Shown here: positions 1 through 12,398 of the stretch, piece after piece | Layout: each line of letters opens with the position of its first letter | How positions within the stretch are numbered: the first letter of the stretch is position 1 | Assembly (NCBI GenBank): GCA_002812745.2 | Contig: NCSJ02000053.1 | Location: forward strand, 1-64,000 | Direction of reading: 5' to 3' | Origin: Scytalidium lignicola | Taxonomy: Eukaryota > Ascomycota > Leotiomycetes | Length of the DNA stretch: 64,000 nucleotides | Notes under the pieces: model-generated | What the model was told of the DNA's origin: nothing | The model's input: only the letters and a program-made list of their open reading frames with translations | Database searches by the model: none | Position numbers and translations under genes: made by a program

Positions 1-1534
1 AGGGGGGATGAGGCCAGTATCTGGACATTTTGTGTAGAGTGATAGAAAGAAAGAAAAGGGGGTTGTGGTAGGTAGGTAGGTAGGTAGGTAGGTAGGTTGG
101 TTTTTGAGGGTGTCGCTCGATGCGCAGCGTAGTAATTAGACTGTTAAAAGATTCGTTCGTGATGATGAGCAGTGCTGCTGTTCTGTATGGATTGAATTGA
201 CTTTCAGTAGGACTAAGATATTAGTAGAAGCTGTGGAAGGTGATAATTAATGGAATAGCAAAACAGAAATGATAAGGTTAGTCATTTAACAGGACGACGA
301 GATCTGAAATCTGATCTTGGATGTCAAGAGAGTTTACGCCTCCCAGCCACGTTATCATCGGCGGAGGGTCTCAATGGTCCGAAGCCCGGCATATCAGAGG
401 CAGTCTTACGTCTTACTTCGCATCCGCATATAAAAGAAGGGGCAACAACCAAAGTGTCGTCCTTTGGAACGTATTATATATGCATTGGTGGGCATCGGTG
501 TAATAGGAGATGTTCTAGTCTGAACAGAGGATTGATTGGCGCATGGCAGCTTGGGGTTTTACGGCCGAAAGGTTGATGATCTTTTAGTGGAACCTTCACG
601 GCCTGAGGCATCGAGAGTACGTATCGCCTTACTAATGATTCTCTCCCTGTCAGAGGTTAGAGCGCAATGGTTGTTAGGTTATGGCACATATATATTGTAT
701 AATATAATAACTCTATTTCTTGCTGGTCTGTCATGTCTGTATGATACGTGGAAAGGAGGAATAACCAGTGAAAACTCTTCAAATACGCATCCGTTAACTC
801 TGTCACCTGTGATTGGCTACTAGTGGTTACGTAAGCACCAATCTCGGACATCTCCAAACAGCTCCAGTTGATTTTATTAATTATTAATTATTCTTCGACC
901 GAAGGAGGCAAGAATTTATAAGAGTTACGCTTGATAAACTGTAGAGTAATTGCATAACCGATGACAGGAAACGCATGGTAGAAAGTACGTCCCAAGTATA
1001 GATAGATATACTATATGCGTATGTCCAAACATTGAAGTTCTTATGTCTGGGAAATAAATAAAAATCCAAATAATGACCATAAGAAAATCCAAGTCCATGT
1101 TCTGCAAATCCACCGGCTTTTCAACTCTACAAGTCCTCATCCTCCATGAAAGTGAGGCTCATCCGAAATGCTGATACTGATTTAATCAACAGTCTGCCCT
1201 TCTCTTGCCTCCCCTTCCCCGCAATATAGGAAGGAAATGATACGAATAAGCTTTTGATGCTAGCTCAGGATAACTGTAATAACCTTATAAATAGAGCGGA
1301 AGCTGCGGGGAAATCGGGGTCCGGGGTACCGCTGAGCCGAGGCATGAATCCGCCGCCGTTATCGCGCCCTGGAACGGTGCTGGAAGAACAACCTTCTCCC
1401 CGTTCCATTTTCTTCCCCGTTTGGTCCTTCTATATATTACCGATCGTCTACTTCATTGTCTAGAGATCTATCTACCCTCCTCCTTCTTACTCGGCGCCCT
1501 CTCTCTCCCTCTCTCTCTCTATAGCAAGGCAATC
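1..1534. other. Non-coding left edge / promoter region of the AACS fragment
   Basis: No convincing gene. The short open frames here overlap on both strands, lack family resemblance and lack splice-supported extensions. The last 100 bases before 1,535 are CT-rich, as is common in fungal promoters and 5' UTRs. A gene entering from the left cannot be excluded. Confidence 0.5.
67..97. repeat. (GGTA)n microsatellite
   Basis: Simple tandem run of the tetranucleotide GGTA, about eight units, in the gene-free left edge. No coding role is visible. Confidence 0.9.
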
Positions 1535-2288
1535 ATGGACCACCTCCAAGTCCCCCGTAAGCTCTGGGAGCATCCCGATCCCGAATCAACCACCATGTAC
1601 AAGCTGATGCAGGAGATCAACCAAAAGCACAACCTAAATCTAAATGCATGCCCTCCCCTAAATCCCCAAAAATCATCTCCTCCAATTTCCAATATCATAT
1701 CTATATATCCCATAATATCCAAATACCACCAAAAGAGAAACCTATCTTAATTAACATGTCTTCATCTAGTCATTCTGGGACCTCTATCAATACTCCATCC
1801 AAAACCGCGCCCAATTCTACGACCAAATCTTCCACTTCCTCAGCTTCATCCACTCCGGCACCTACACAACCGTCGTCGATGAGTCTGCACGCATCGACGC
1901 CGTTCCGCAATGGTTCTCCGGCATCCACATCAACTTCGCCGAGAACATCCTCTACTCCCGCGTCTCGGGCAGCAGCACACCAAGCTCGCAACGCGGCACC
2001 ATTGGCAAGGAGGATTCCAAAATCGCGCTCACCGAGGTGCGCGAAGGCGGGTCGGAGATTCGACAAGTGACTTGGGCACAGCTGAGAAGGGAGGTTGCGA
2101 GCTTGGCGGCGGCGATGAAGAGTCATGGCGTGAGCAAGGGAGATCGAGTGGTGGTGGTAGCGAGTAACAGCTTCGATACGTTGAAGGTCTTCTTGGCTGT
2201 CACCACGTTGGGTGGATTGTTCAGTAGCTCATCAACAGATATGGGAGTGCAGGGGATTTTACAGAGGACATTACAGATATCACCAAAG
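1535..2288 (+). pseudogene. Acetoacetyl-CoA synthetase, N-terminal fragment
   Basis: The reading starts at 1,535 with a typical acetoacetyl-CoA synthetase N-terminus (RKLWEHPDPEST...MYKLMQEIN). It continues after a probable intron at 1,646-1,769 (a GC-AG intron; no GT donor is available there) into an exon at 1,770-2,288. That exon carries the family's FWDLYQYSI, HINFAENIL, WAQLRREVA and GVSKGDRVVVV blocks, the start of the AMP-binding (ANL) domain. The enzyme activates acetoacetate to acetoacetyl-CoA in the cytosol. Only about 210 of the usual 650-700 residues are present. After the ISPK at 2,288, an apparent exon end, nothing resembling the rest of the adenylation domain appears before the metacaspase start at 3,046. 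The ATP-binding motifs and catalytic lysine are therefore missing. It is a truncated copy, a partial duplication or an assembly join; the identification of the fragment itself is solid. Confidence 0.8.
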
Positions 2289-3045
2289 GTTTGGAAACAC
2301 CTCTCTCTCTCTCTCTCTTCCCTTTCCCCATCGTCGCATCGTGTTTGGCTTGCTCGACTCCTGCTCTCTCCTAGCCTGGTCGTTTTTCTGCTTCTGCTGC
2401 TACTGCTTCNTTTTTTTCTTTTCCCTGCCGAAGCTTTTCAGCCCTGCCCCCTCTCTCTCTTTCCGTCTGACTACAGCCACCAGACGCTGGCTGACCCGTC
2501 GCCTAACCGCCGCGTCGATCTGAAGAGGAACCGCGCGCTGCTCCAGGACGGGTAAACCCTCGATGACTACTGTACTGTACAGCACCGTACGTACCGTATT
2601 GTGAGCGTGCATCCCCAAAACGACACTGCCTCCCCGGCCCCCCTTGGCTTATCGATCCAAAACGGAAACCATCCTAGTCCCAGCTCTCCTGCCCCACGTT
2701 TCTCCTCGTCCCTGCTTCTTGAAGNTTTTTTTTCCCATCTTCCAAGCTTCAGCTATAAATCGTCCTGTTAATCCCGCTTCGAGAAGAGCGTCACGCCGGG
2801 CCCAGGTTGGGAAACGAGAGCCAGCACAGAAGNAAAAAGTTCTTTCTCTCTCTTACTCTCTATCTCTCTCTCTCTCTCTCTCTTAGCACAAAACACTTCC
2901 TTCGACCACCGATAAGCAAATTCCGACTTCGAGTCTGTCAATAGCTTCAGCTTCAACTTCAGCCTCGATTATCGCCTCTTCGCCACTATCGCTTCCCTTC
3001 CCTCGAGCTACCTTCTCTATAGTGAAGCAGGAAGAATCATCAATC
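2289..3045. other. CT-rich spacer between AACS fragment and metacaspase
   Basis: Contains several CT/TCTC tracts (about 2,300-2,330 and 2,840-2,883) and three Ns next to homopolymers (2,410, 2,725, 2,833). Open frames here contain Ns and low-complexity serine/leucine runs and look non-coding. The right half is the probable promoter and 5' UTR of the metacaspase gene. Confidence 0.6.
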
Positions 3046-5136
3046 ATGTCAGGATATCCAGGAGCAGGATACAGCGGAGGAGGATATGGCCCACCTCAAC
3101 CTCAGTATCCGCCACAGCAGAACTACTACACGTATGGATTAAACACGTCTAGCTCCCATTCACCGACTAAAATGCTAATATGTCTGCAGTCCACAACCGC
3201 AATACGGAGCTCCACCACCCCAAGCTCCCTACGGCTATTCTGCACCTCCTCAGAATTACCCATACCAACAACAACAACAACATCAACATCAACAAGTAGG
3301 TCCAGTGCATTGATAAAGGCGCAATCATGGCGGGTTTTTTGGGGGCTAACCAACCCTTATTAGCCATCTCCTCAGCCGTACGGCGGATACAACGGCGTTC
3401 CACCCAATGGACCTCCACCTAACAGACCCCGTATGTGTGAAGCTTCTCTAGGTCAAACCACATACCAAGGATAAAAGCTAATATGTGTTCTGGTAGCTAT
3501 GCCTAGTGCTCGTCCAAATGGATATGGGAACGGCAGCAACTCTCAACTTCCTCCCACACCTCCCCAAGGAATGCAAGCCTTCGGTGGTAGTGCTCCTCAG
3601 GGCTATGCATTTCAATACTCGAACTGTAGCGGCCGTCGAAAAGCCTTGTTGATTGGAATCAATTATTTCGGCCAGCGAGGGCAACTACGAGGGTGTATCA
3701 ACGATGTGAAGAATATGTCGGCCTATCTAAATGAAAACTTTGGTTATCGAAGAGAAGACATGGTAATTCTCACGGACGATCAGCAGAATCCAATGAGTCA
3801 ACCGACGAAGCAGAATATTCTGCGGGCAATGCATTGGCTCGTCAAAGATGCACAGCCGAACGATTCGCTTTTCTTCCATTACTCCGGTAAGATTTGATCT
3901 GAAAACCTAGAGTGGCCCCTTCTCTAACTAGCAAAAAATTCGTAGGTCACGGCGGTCAAACTAAAGACCTTGACGGCGATGAGCCGGATGGTTACGATGA
4001 AGTCATTTATCCCGTGGATTTCCGGCAGGTTGGACACATTGTCGATGATGAAATGCACAGAATCATGGTCCAACCTCTGAAGCCTGGTGTGCGTCTAACG
4101 GCAATTTTCGATTCATGCCATTCCGGAACTGCCCTTGACTTGCCATATGTCTACTCCACACAGGGTATTCTCAAGGAGCCCAACTTCGCCAAGGAAGCTG
4201 GTGTCGGTTTGTTGAATGCCGTCTCCTCCTACAGTCGCGGAGATCTCGGTGGTGTAGCCAACTCGGTCATGGGTATAATTAAGAAAGCTACTGGTGGCGA
4301 TGAGGCATACAACAGGAGCTTGGCACTGAAGACATCAGCAGCAGACGTCGTTATGTGGTCCGGTAGCAAGGATGACCAGACATCGTCAGTATATCCATTT
4401 ATTCCGTGTTATGCATGATTTTCCTTCTTTTCTCTCTTCTTTTTTTATATATATACTGCAATAGGGGGCTGGTCAACCCGAAGTGTATCGGGAGGGTTTT
4501 TGTGTGATTTTTAGCGTTGGCGTTTTGGGTTTTGCATTTTTCTTGGGGTTTGATACCACCTATCCTGCTTCACGAGCAAGCACCCCCGCGTGAGATATAT
4601 ATGTGTATTTTACCGTTTTATATAATACATNAAAAAAAATCAGAGCCCTAAGCTTACACTTTTGTCACATGTGACAAAGGTGTAAGCTTAGGGCTACGAG
4701 TTGCGTTGGGTCAAGTGGCCTAATTTAACTCTACCTACCATCCCTCTCTGATGTTTCAACGTTATGCCCCCCTTGGTAGTTTCTTTTATTCCCGCATGAA
4801 GTCCAATGGAGGGTTGTGCTAACGTTTTTATCAAAACAGGGCTGATGCAAACATTGCTCAACAAGCTACGGGTGCCATGTCGTGGGCTTTCATCACTGCT
4901 TTGAAGAAGAATCCTCATCAGAGCTACGTCGAGCTGCTCAATAGTATTCGAGAGGAGCTAGCAACCAAATACACTCAGAGACCGCAACTCAGCTGCAGTC
5001 ATCCTTTGAGTATGTAATACCCTTATTTCCTTTCTCTTCTTCCCCTAGCTCTTCATAAAAAAAAAATCGAAATAAAATAAAAATACTCGTATACTGACGT
5101 GAATCCCTAGACACTAACCTTCGCTTCATGATGTAA
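3046..5136 (+). CDS. Type I metacaspase
   Basis: Seven exons fit: 3046-3131, 3190-3295, 3364-3430, 3497-3886, 3946-4384, 4840-5009 and 5111-5136, giving 427 aa with all phases matching. Residues 1-120 are a Pro/Gln/Gly/Tyr-rich prodomain ([23 protein letters not shown]) typical of fungal type I metacaspases. The caspase-like domain follows, with the catalytic histidine in HYSGHGGQ (split by intron 4) and the catalytic cysteine in [11 protein letters not shown]. The C-terminus SHPLNTNLRFMM matches the usual family ending. Metacaspases are Ca2+-dependent cysteine peptidases cleaving after Arg/Lys, with roles in stress response, protein-aggregate clearance and cell death. Intron 5 (4385-4839, 455 nt) is far longer than the other introns and holds a near-perfect palindrome. 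The exact fifth donor (GTCAGT) is my choice, forced by frame. Confidence 0.95.
4644..4695. repeat. 52-bp near-perfect palindrome inside metacaspase intron 5
   Basis: Two 26-base arms (left begins agccctaagcttacac, right ends with its complement) pair at 25 of 26 positions with no loop; the centre is ACA|TGT. An N and an A-run lie just to the left (4,631). It lies entirely inside the unusually long intron. It may be a miniature inverted-repeat element remnant or a strong RNA hairpin. Confidence 0.85.
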
Positions 5137-5762
5137 ATTTACACAGGGGTAACTAGCGTATCTGTCGGCGTCTGGATTTGCATTTTGGTTCTCGGTTATG
5201 TTTCCTTTTTTTCTTTTGGCTTCCTTCTCTTTTTATTTTTATTTTTACTCTCCATGGTTTTAGTGTTAAATAAGGGTCACACGGGAAGGGAAGGTTAACG
5301 TGCGCAATGCCAAAATTCGGGAATTGGGCAGAACTTCAATGCATCATGAGTGGGTAAAGGGGAGTCAGCATCATCTATATATAGTCAAAATCTTCAATGA
5401 AGGCCTTATATAGTAGGAATTCAAATGAAGTTTTAATATCTCCTCAACTTGATTCGGTTTCATTCTTTTCTCCATGCGTATAAACNAAAAATGTGACAAA
5501 TGCCTTATGAATCCAGAGACCTTTAACTCCATTATTCCCCCGTGATGATGATGATTATAGTAAACATAATTCCCCACCCNAAAAAAAGGAAAATCAAAAA
5601 CAATCTTTCTCAACTTTCATAAACAACCTAAGCACTCCCTTCTCCGTACTGTCTTCTTCCCGCGAAATAATCAATACCAACTTATATCCACCATAACATA
5701 CATAACCTAAACATAAGATTCATAAGAGCGGTCATCATGATAACAGTCAATCAATCAATTAA
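5137..5762. other. Convergent intergenic region, no gene seen
   Basis: AT-rich 3' flanks of the metacaspase (+) and the spindle pole body gene (-). Two Ns (5,486 and 5,580) adjoin A-runs. The single 80-aa open frame on the minus strand crosses both Ns, has no recognisable motif and is judged non-coding. Confidence 0.6.
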
Positions 5763-8700
5763 TTAGGCATTTACACCGCTACTGCTCCTCTTCGACCTTC
5801 TCTTCATGACTTCGAGACTAGACACTAACTTCTCATGGATCTTCCGACTCTTGACCCAGCGCTCTACGCCTTTCTTCATTCGCACAGTGGCCATGACCAT
5901 GAACGCTACACTACGCAGTGACCGCCGTCTCTCGTGGAAAGTGGCGTCTGGAGTAATGCCCATTTGTTGTAGCAGTTGAAGATCCGCTTTATTACTACAT
6001 TGTCTCTGTTAGTTTGCGTATAATCGCACAATGCGAGGAATTTTAGACAAAGCTTACCAAGCTGCAAAGAGATCGATCTGAAGCAGCATAAACCGCTTAG
6101 CGTACGCTGCATCTGCTCGTAATCCTTCCTCTCTCCTACACCGCGCTCGAAGCCACTCGATCTGCATTGCTAACCCTCTGAGTTCCTTTGCATGTCTACG
6201 CTCCTGCTCTTCGCTCTCCTTCTTCAGTGATTGGATTTGAGATTCATCATTTACAGAAAGAGACGTGTTCGGAAAGCGGACACCACGACTCAGCGCTTTC
6301 TTCTCCGCATTCCAAGAGTCCTTGGCCCTTTTCATTTTACGTTCCAACTCTTCTATTTGCGCATTGGCTGAGACAGCCCTTGATCGTTGCAAAGATCTTT
6401 CTTCCCTTACTCGTTTGAGTTGGTTGCGGAGCTCTGCTTCAGAAGCAGTGATGGCCGTAATGGTGCCTTCGCGTTCCTTGAGCACAAGCTCAAGCGACTC
6501 AGCCTGGATTTGCGTTTCACGAAGCATCTCATGCAAATCTCTCCGTTCTAATGCCATCGTGCGATCTTCAGTATTATTAAGACGTTCCGATTGCAGGGCT
6601 TTTTCAAGACGATCGATTCTATCGCGCAGTCTCTTGACTGTAGCCTCAGACACAGCATTCTTAGCAGAAAGCTCATCTTTGTTAAGTCGAGCTTCTTCCA
6701 GATCTCGCTCAATTTTGAATTTCTCTGTTTCCCACTCTTCGTTACGTGTCTGGAGCTCAAGGGTTGCAGCTTTGACTTTGCGGGAGGCCTCTCGTTCCAC
6801 TTCTTTGAATTGAGAACGAAGATCTTTCAATGTCTGATGTGCAGTTGCCAACTGCTGGCGAACTTCAATAGTCTCGGACTTTCGAGCAGAGCCGCTGGAC
6901 GAGGAAACTGGAGACTGGGTGGCTAAACGAGATATCTCTAGATCGTGAGCTTGCCGTTCTAGATCGGCAACCTTCCGTTTCAGTGATCGGATCAGCTCCT
7001 TTTGATTAAGTTCTCGTTGGAGGTATTCTGTCTCCTTCTGTCGGGCGGAGGTGAGATCTCGGCGCAAGATGGAGACATCGGTGTTCGCCTCCACATAACC
7101 ACCCCCTGACTCAATTTGGCTCTCCAACTGGTGAATACGGTCCTCTAGTTGCTGGATTGTTTTCCTTGCGGATGACAATTCTCTGTCTGATGATGAGCTT
7201 CTAAGCCTCCTCTGTAAGTCATATAACTCCGAATTTAGTCGATCTTCCGCCGCACTAGCCCTTTCAATTTCCTGTTGTAATTCTTTTTCTAAAGCACCCT
7301 CTCTTTCCATTGCTGCTTTATGCCCGTCCCGAAGTCGTCTGACCTCGTTGTCAAGTTTCGCCTTAGTAGTTCGTAACTCGATTCTTTCCTGGTCAAGTCG
7401 GTACGTCTCTTCTTCCTGCTGCTTAAGTGCCTTTAGTTCGCTCTTGATCTCATCACGTTCCGCTTGGATTTCAGCATTAGAAGTGCGTAGTTTATGTAGC
7501 TCGATGTTAACGTTTGCTAGTTGATCCTGCAAATTTTGTTTCTCCTGGCGAATTGTTGTAAGCTGTCTTTCCAGGTCATCCAACTTCCAATTAAACTGAA
7601 TGCTGGTATCTTCTCTTGCGTTAGTTGCTGCAGAGTCTGCTTTTGCCAATTCTTGCTTCAGGGTCTGAACCTGCTTCTTCAGACTTTCAGCTTCCCGTTT
7701 TGCTATATTAAAATCCTTCTGAATTTCCTCATTCTCGGCCTCCATCCCGTTCTGTAGGATTTCAATCTCGTCTTCTAGTCCTTGGATCTTCTCGGCAGAG
7801 GACTTTTGATCTCTTTGACTGAGTCGAAGCTCTTCTCTAACATCGGATAACTGAGTACGGGCCTCATCCAGCATTTTTTGGCGAGCATCTAGGTCATTGT
7901 TAAGCTCCTTAATTCGTCGCGTTAACGTCGCTTCCTGAGCCTCGTGCCTTTCCTTCTCGCTTCCTAGAGCTTGCTTCAACTTTTCTTCGTTGCCAGATAA
8001 CGCCCCCTCAGCCGCCTGCAACTTATCAATGGTTCGTTGGAGTGCTGCAGCCTTGTCCTCGGCCCTGTCTCTCTCAGACTCAAGTTTACGCTGCTCGCTA
8101 TCCCACTTGTCGCTATCGTTATCATAGAGTCGTTCTTTCTCTCGTATCTCAGCACGAAGATCTTCGACCTCATCACGCAAACGGTCCATCTCTGACTTGT
8201 ACTCATCTCTGATCTGTCTATCATTAACCGCAGCCATAGATCTCTCATTTTCTAGTTTAAGCTTAAGCTCATCTACAAGCTTCTGGGAGCTAGAAAGCTC
8301 CCTTTGCAAACTGGCTGATTCAGATGTAAGAGCATCGTGACGTGATTGAAGTAAGTCTTTCTCATCAGTTCTCTGTAAGAGCTCAGTCTTCACTGTGTCA
8401 ATCTTAGCTTCTGCAGCTTGACGCTCTCTGATGGCAGTATCGTGGTCTTTCCGCATACTCTGCAACTCCTCCTTCAGCCTCTGCTGCCGTTGCTCACTGT
8501 CGTGAAGAATATCATTCATTTTCTGTTGGATTCTGTTCAACTCAAGTGTTTTATCTGCATACTGATTTTCAAGAGTCGCATGCTTCTCCTTGAGATCTTC
8601 AAGGTTATCCTGTAATCGATTTGCCTTTTCCTCAATTTGTCGACTCAGGCCCTTAGTTGTGATTGACTTATTCGCCATTTCCTCTTGAAGTTCCTCTAGA

Positions 8701-9926
8701 TCAGCTTCTGCACGGTCCTTCTCCTTGATAGCTTCTTGCCTATCCTCCTTAGCATCTTCAAGTTCGTCCTTGAGTTTCTCTAGATCATGTTCTAAATCCT
8801 TGATAGTCTCTTTAGCTTCCTCAAGCTCTTCACTAGACTGCACTTCCTCCTCCAGTTCTACATTATGGCGTTGGGCTTTCTTCAGCTCTTCCTCCAGGTC
8901 CTCAATAGCTCCAGCATGCTCCTCCGCCTTGAACTTGAGACTGTCTATTTCATCCTCGCGATCATCAATTATGCGGTTCTTCTCACGTAATTCGGCCTGC
9001 ATATCGTGTAATTGATCTTGAAAATCCTCAAATTTGGCTTCATCGTTTCTTAGTCTCTCTAGTTCCGCATCCTTCTCTTCGAGCTGTTGTCGTAGGCGAT
9101 GTAGCTCTTCCTGCGCACTTTCGTTGGCGTGCTTTCGTTTGACCTTCTCCTCCATCTCTAAGACTTGTTGGCGATATGATTCCACTTCGCGTTCAGCAGA
9201 TGTAAGAGTTTTCCTGTACTGGTGAAGCTCCCTCTGCAATGTGACCTTGTCGACTTTTAACTCTGTATTCTCCTTTAGGGCCGCTTCGCTGAATCCGGGT
9301 CCTGCCTTGCGTAAAGCTTCCTCGAGAAAGTGGATCTTCAACTTTAATCCAAAATTCTCCTTCTCGATCTTGTCAATAATATTTTCTTGCTCCCGTAAGG
9401 ACAACTGATTGCCATCCTGGAGGACACCAGGCCCCTCCTTTCTTCGGGGTAGGAGAGTGGTTGGAGTCGAAGCAGCACTGCTGCTATCTATTTGAGGCAT
9501 TGGAGTCCCTGCCATATATGAACCATTACGTGAATCGGCATATATCGAGCTGCCCATTGGTACTGGACTTAGTTCTTCTGGGACATTTTCCAAGCCACCT
9601 GGAGTCTGAACCACCCCGACGGCTGCTTTACCATTTCGTAGAGCATTATTCCTAGTAGCACTTTTGAGTAGCGGAGTAAATTCTCCACCACCAAGAGCTG
9701 CTGGAAGGTTTCGTCTGTCGTTCAGAACGCGACTTCGAGGAGTTCTGAGGTTAATTCCACCTTGTCGACCGCTTTTAAGCTGCTGGACTAAATTGTTGTT
9801 ATCCTTGGATGGCGACTGAAAGGATTGCTCTTGTGATATATCGAAATCTAGTTGATTCGTAAGATATGTAGCATCTCCCAAGTTAGTGCGTGGAGTGTCC
9901 AGCCCTCCAATTCCGGCCTGGACCAT
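5763..9926 (-). CDS. Spindle pole body / gamma-tubulin-recruiting coiled-coil protein (Pcp1/ApsB-type, centrosomin motif)
   Basis: Two exons, 9926-6058 and 5994-5763, joined by a GTAAGC-TAG intron, give 1,366 aa. Residues about 1-170 are low-complexity with many Ser/Pro and a TPRTNL start. Residues about 175-215 contain LREQENIIDKIEKENFGLKLKIHFLEEAL, read in two overlapping pieces, which is the Centrosomin N-terminal motif 1 that binds the gamma-tubulin ring complex. About 1,000 residues of nearly unbroken heptad coiled coil follow. The last 100 residues are basic (RSVAFMVMATVRMKKGVERW) and resemble a PACT-like pole-targeting end. Members anchor gamma-tubulin at spindle pole bodies and septal MTOCs (Pcp1 in fission yeast, ApsB in Aspergillus). 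The frame is open upstream to 10,193. I chose M at 9,926 because the extension is atypical and would nearly touch the divergent gene's start at 10,248. Confidence 0.85.
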
Positions 9927-10247
9927 CGTGAAAGTATGACGGTGGTTCTCTGTCCACCTCGATATAAAAATGGGTGGTATTAGGATCCTAGATATTCGAG
10001 TCGCCCAGCAATAGCCATTAATTCCGAAAATAAACAAAATAATGAGCTTAGACGATGCTTTTCGAGTTACTTGACGCGATACCGTCCATTTGTTTACCGT
10101 AGTTCCGTTTTGGGCCTTAGTGCCGGATAGCCTTGATATCCATGTCAGGCGGTGTGGCCCCAGCTTCTTGGATTGCTGCAGCTCACATGACAAAATTCAT
10201 CAGATGAGGTCACCGTGGATAACTCTCCTCTCAGAACATAGAAGAAT

Positions 10248-12312
10248 ATGGATGGCCCAAAAGATGACCTCAAGTGGTTTGGCGAAGGGTTTGATGGATT
10301 CCCGAGACGTCTTCCGGATGACACTATTGAATATACCCTATTGATCATAGATGATAAACTCAACTCTCAGAGAGAAACAGTTGCTCGCCTAGAAGTTGTG
10401 AGGAAAGAGAGTATAAAATTATGTGATGGTTTATTGAAAGATTACATATGGCAGCGTGACTCTTTTAAACTAGAGCTTCATACTGGGAAAGGCAAGTTAG
10501 CNTTTTTTTTCTCACGTTAGTAAGATGAATAATAATTACTAATTTTACATTTGTAACAGGCGTAGTATATCTTAACGGCCAGACAAATTATGGAGACTCA
10601 GTCGATGACGAATGGTTAATCGTATATATTCTCAAGGAGTTGAGCACTAAATTTCCTGATTTGTGGGTGAGAGTCGCGGATACAGATGGCGAATTTCTTC
10701 TCATCGAAGCTGCAAATGCCTTGCCTCGTTGGTTGAATCCTGAAATTGCGGACAACAGAGTAAAAACCGAAACCATCCTCTGAAATACCTCTACGATCCA
10801 TTACTTACTTTCGCGCAGGTATGGATAAATAAGGGCATGCTTCGTATCATTCCCTTGAGTCCTAGTACTAGCTCATCATCAACTACAAAGGTCTCTTCAT
10901 TATCCAAACCTCTGGCCTTTGAAGAAGCTCAGGAGATAATATTTTCAACTCCGGATATCATAATACATTCTCCACTTATTGAAGCCGAAGCCTTTTACCG
11001 TCTTCGAAATTATCCCGCTCAGATCAAGGAGTCACTCCACTATGCCCCTGTTACCATCCCCAGGAAATTAGCCTACATACTACATGAACGTCCAGCTGCA
11101 ATAGCACCAGCAGTAGATGCCTTTTATCTCAGAGATCCAATTGCATTAAAACCACTGAATAGTGGCATATCGGAGCTTAATTTCCTACCAGATGACTTCG
11201 TGACAGTCTCTGTTCGCTTTACTAAAGTCTTGTATGCACAACTTAAGTCACAGCAGTTTCCACCCCCAAACGCGTGGAAGGAAATTCTCTCGCCCGAAAA
11301 AATTTCCTCCTTAGGTGACGTATCATTTCAGAAAAAGTACGATCAGCTTGAGACTGGAATGAAGTTAACATGCGGCTTTGAGATGCTCTTACAGGACGCC
11401 AAAAATTCCGATAACAGGCTGGTCCGAGAAGTCAATATTTTACTTGAGGATCTTGACGTAGATGGCGATTCAAGTATGCCTACCGACGAAGAGATATCAA
11501 AATGGCCAGATATATCTAGAGCAGACGATGAAAGCTGGCTGGACATCAATTTTGAGGATTTTGAAAAGGAGTTGCAAGGAAATAATCAAAGAAAAGAAAA
11601 ACCATCTGAAGATCCCAAGGTATTCGGTCCTGAGAGACCACCTGGATTTGGTGATGCGAGGACTCAAGCGGATCTTAAAAAGATGGTGGAGCGTTTTGAA
11701 ACATTTATGAATGACGACGAAGCAGGAGTCGAGGGTGCTGAATTGGATGAAATGGACTTTGACGATGACGATGACGATGAAGAAGAAGAAGAAGAAGATG
11801 ATGATGATGATGAGAGTGAAGAGGAAGACAAAGCAGTTAGCTTTGATGAGGAGGAATTCACTAGAATGATGAGAGAGATGATGGGGATGCCACCTACGGA
11901 AGCAAAACAAGAGGTTGCTAATACGAAGAATAAAGATGATCATGAAATTGAGGAGATTACTTCTGACGAGGAGCAGAATGAGAGAGAGGACGAAGAGATT
12001 AAGAAGCTCATGGAGGGGATGGAAGTTGAATTGAAAGCCGCTGGAGCATTAAATCTCGACCCTCGTGAAGAGCGAAGAAAACTCAAGGGAAAGTCGCCAG
12101 CAGTCCAGAAGGAAGATACTGGATCTGCGCAAGAATCAGAAGATGATAGCGACGGAGAGCTAAATGTCGATTTCAATCTAGCTAAGAACCTCCTAGAGAG
12201 CTTCAAAAGTCAAGCTGGGATGGCTGGTCCTGGAGGAAACCTTCTCGGGATGATGGGAATGCAGTTACCACGAGACGAAGATGATGCGTCACCCTCCAGG
12301 AAGTTAACATGA
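10248..12312 (+). CDS. Ecdysoneless/SGT1-family protein
   Basis: Exons 10248-10491, 10560-10759 and 10819-12312 give 645 aa in continuous phase. Diagnostic blocks are KWFGEGFDGFPRRLPDDTIEY near the N-terminus, NYGDSVDDEWLIVYIL, PDLWVRVADTDGEFLLIEAA and DNRVWINKGMLRIIP; the last is read across intron 2 and supports that junction. These match the SGT1/ecdysoneless family, nuclear or shuttling proteins tied to transcription, splicing (Prp8) and cell-cycle progression; fungal members are poorly characterised. Around residue 460-485 lies a run of about 30 Asp/Glu residues encoded by GAT/GAA repeats (11,760-11,830). The C-terminus is also acidic and methionine-rich. Intron 1 has a GC donor (G|GCAAGT) because no GT donor keeps the frame. 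The gene is divergent from the spindle pole gene, with about 320 bp between starts. Confidence 0.88.
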
Positions 12313-12398
12313 CTAAGAAGCCAGTTATGCCTTCTAAAACCAATATATTTGGGTATCATTATATGCTATCTCGAACACAAAACGCCATTTCCACAGAT

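Noticed and set aside
8725..9225. Ser/Cys-rich open frames on the plus strand
   Set aside because: They are the antisense reading of the Glu/Lys-rich coiled coil of the spindle pole gene.
9927..10193. N-terminal extension of the spindle pole body protein
   Set aside because: The frame is open, but the extra 89 residues have no family resemblance and would bring the start within 55 bp of the divergent gene; the Met at 9,926 precedes family-like sequence.
11497..11943. Minus-strand frame with Ile/Phe/Val-rich stretch
   Set aside because: Antisense of the GAT/GAA acidic tract in the ecdysoneless-like gene; composition explains it.
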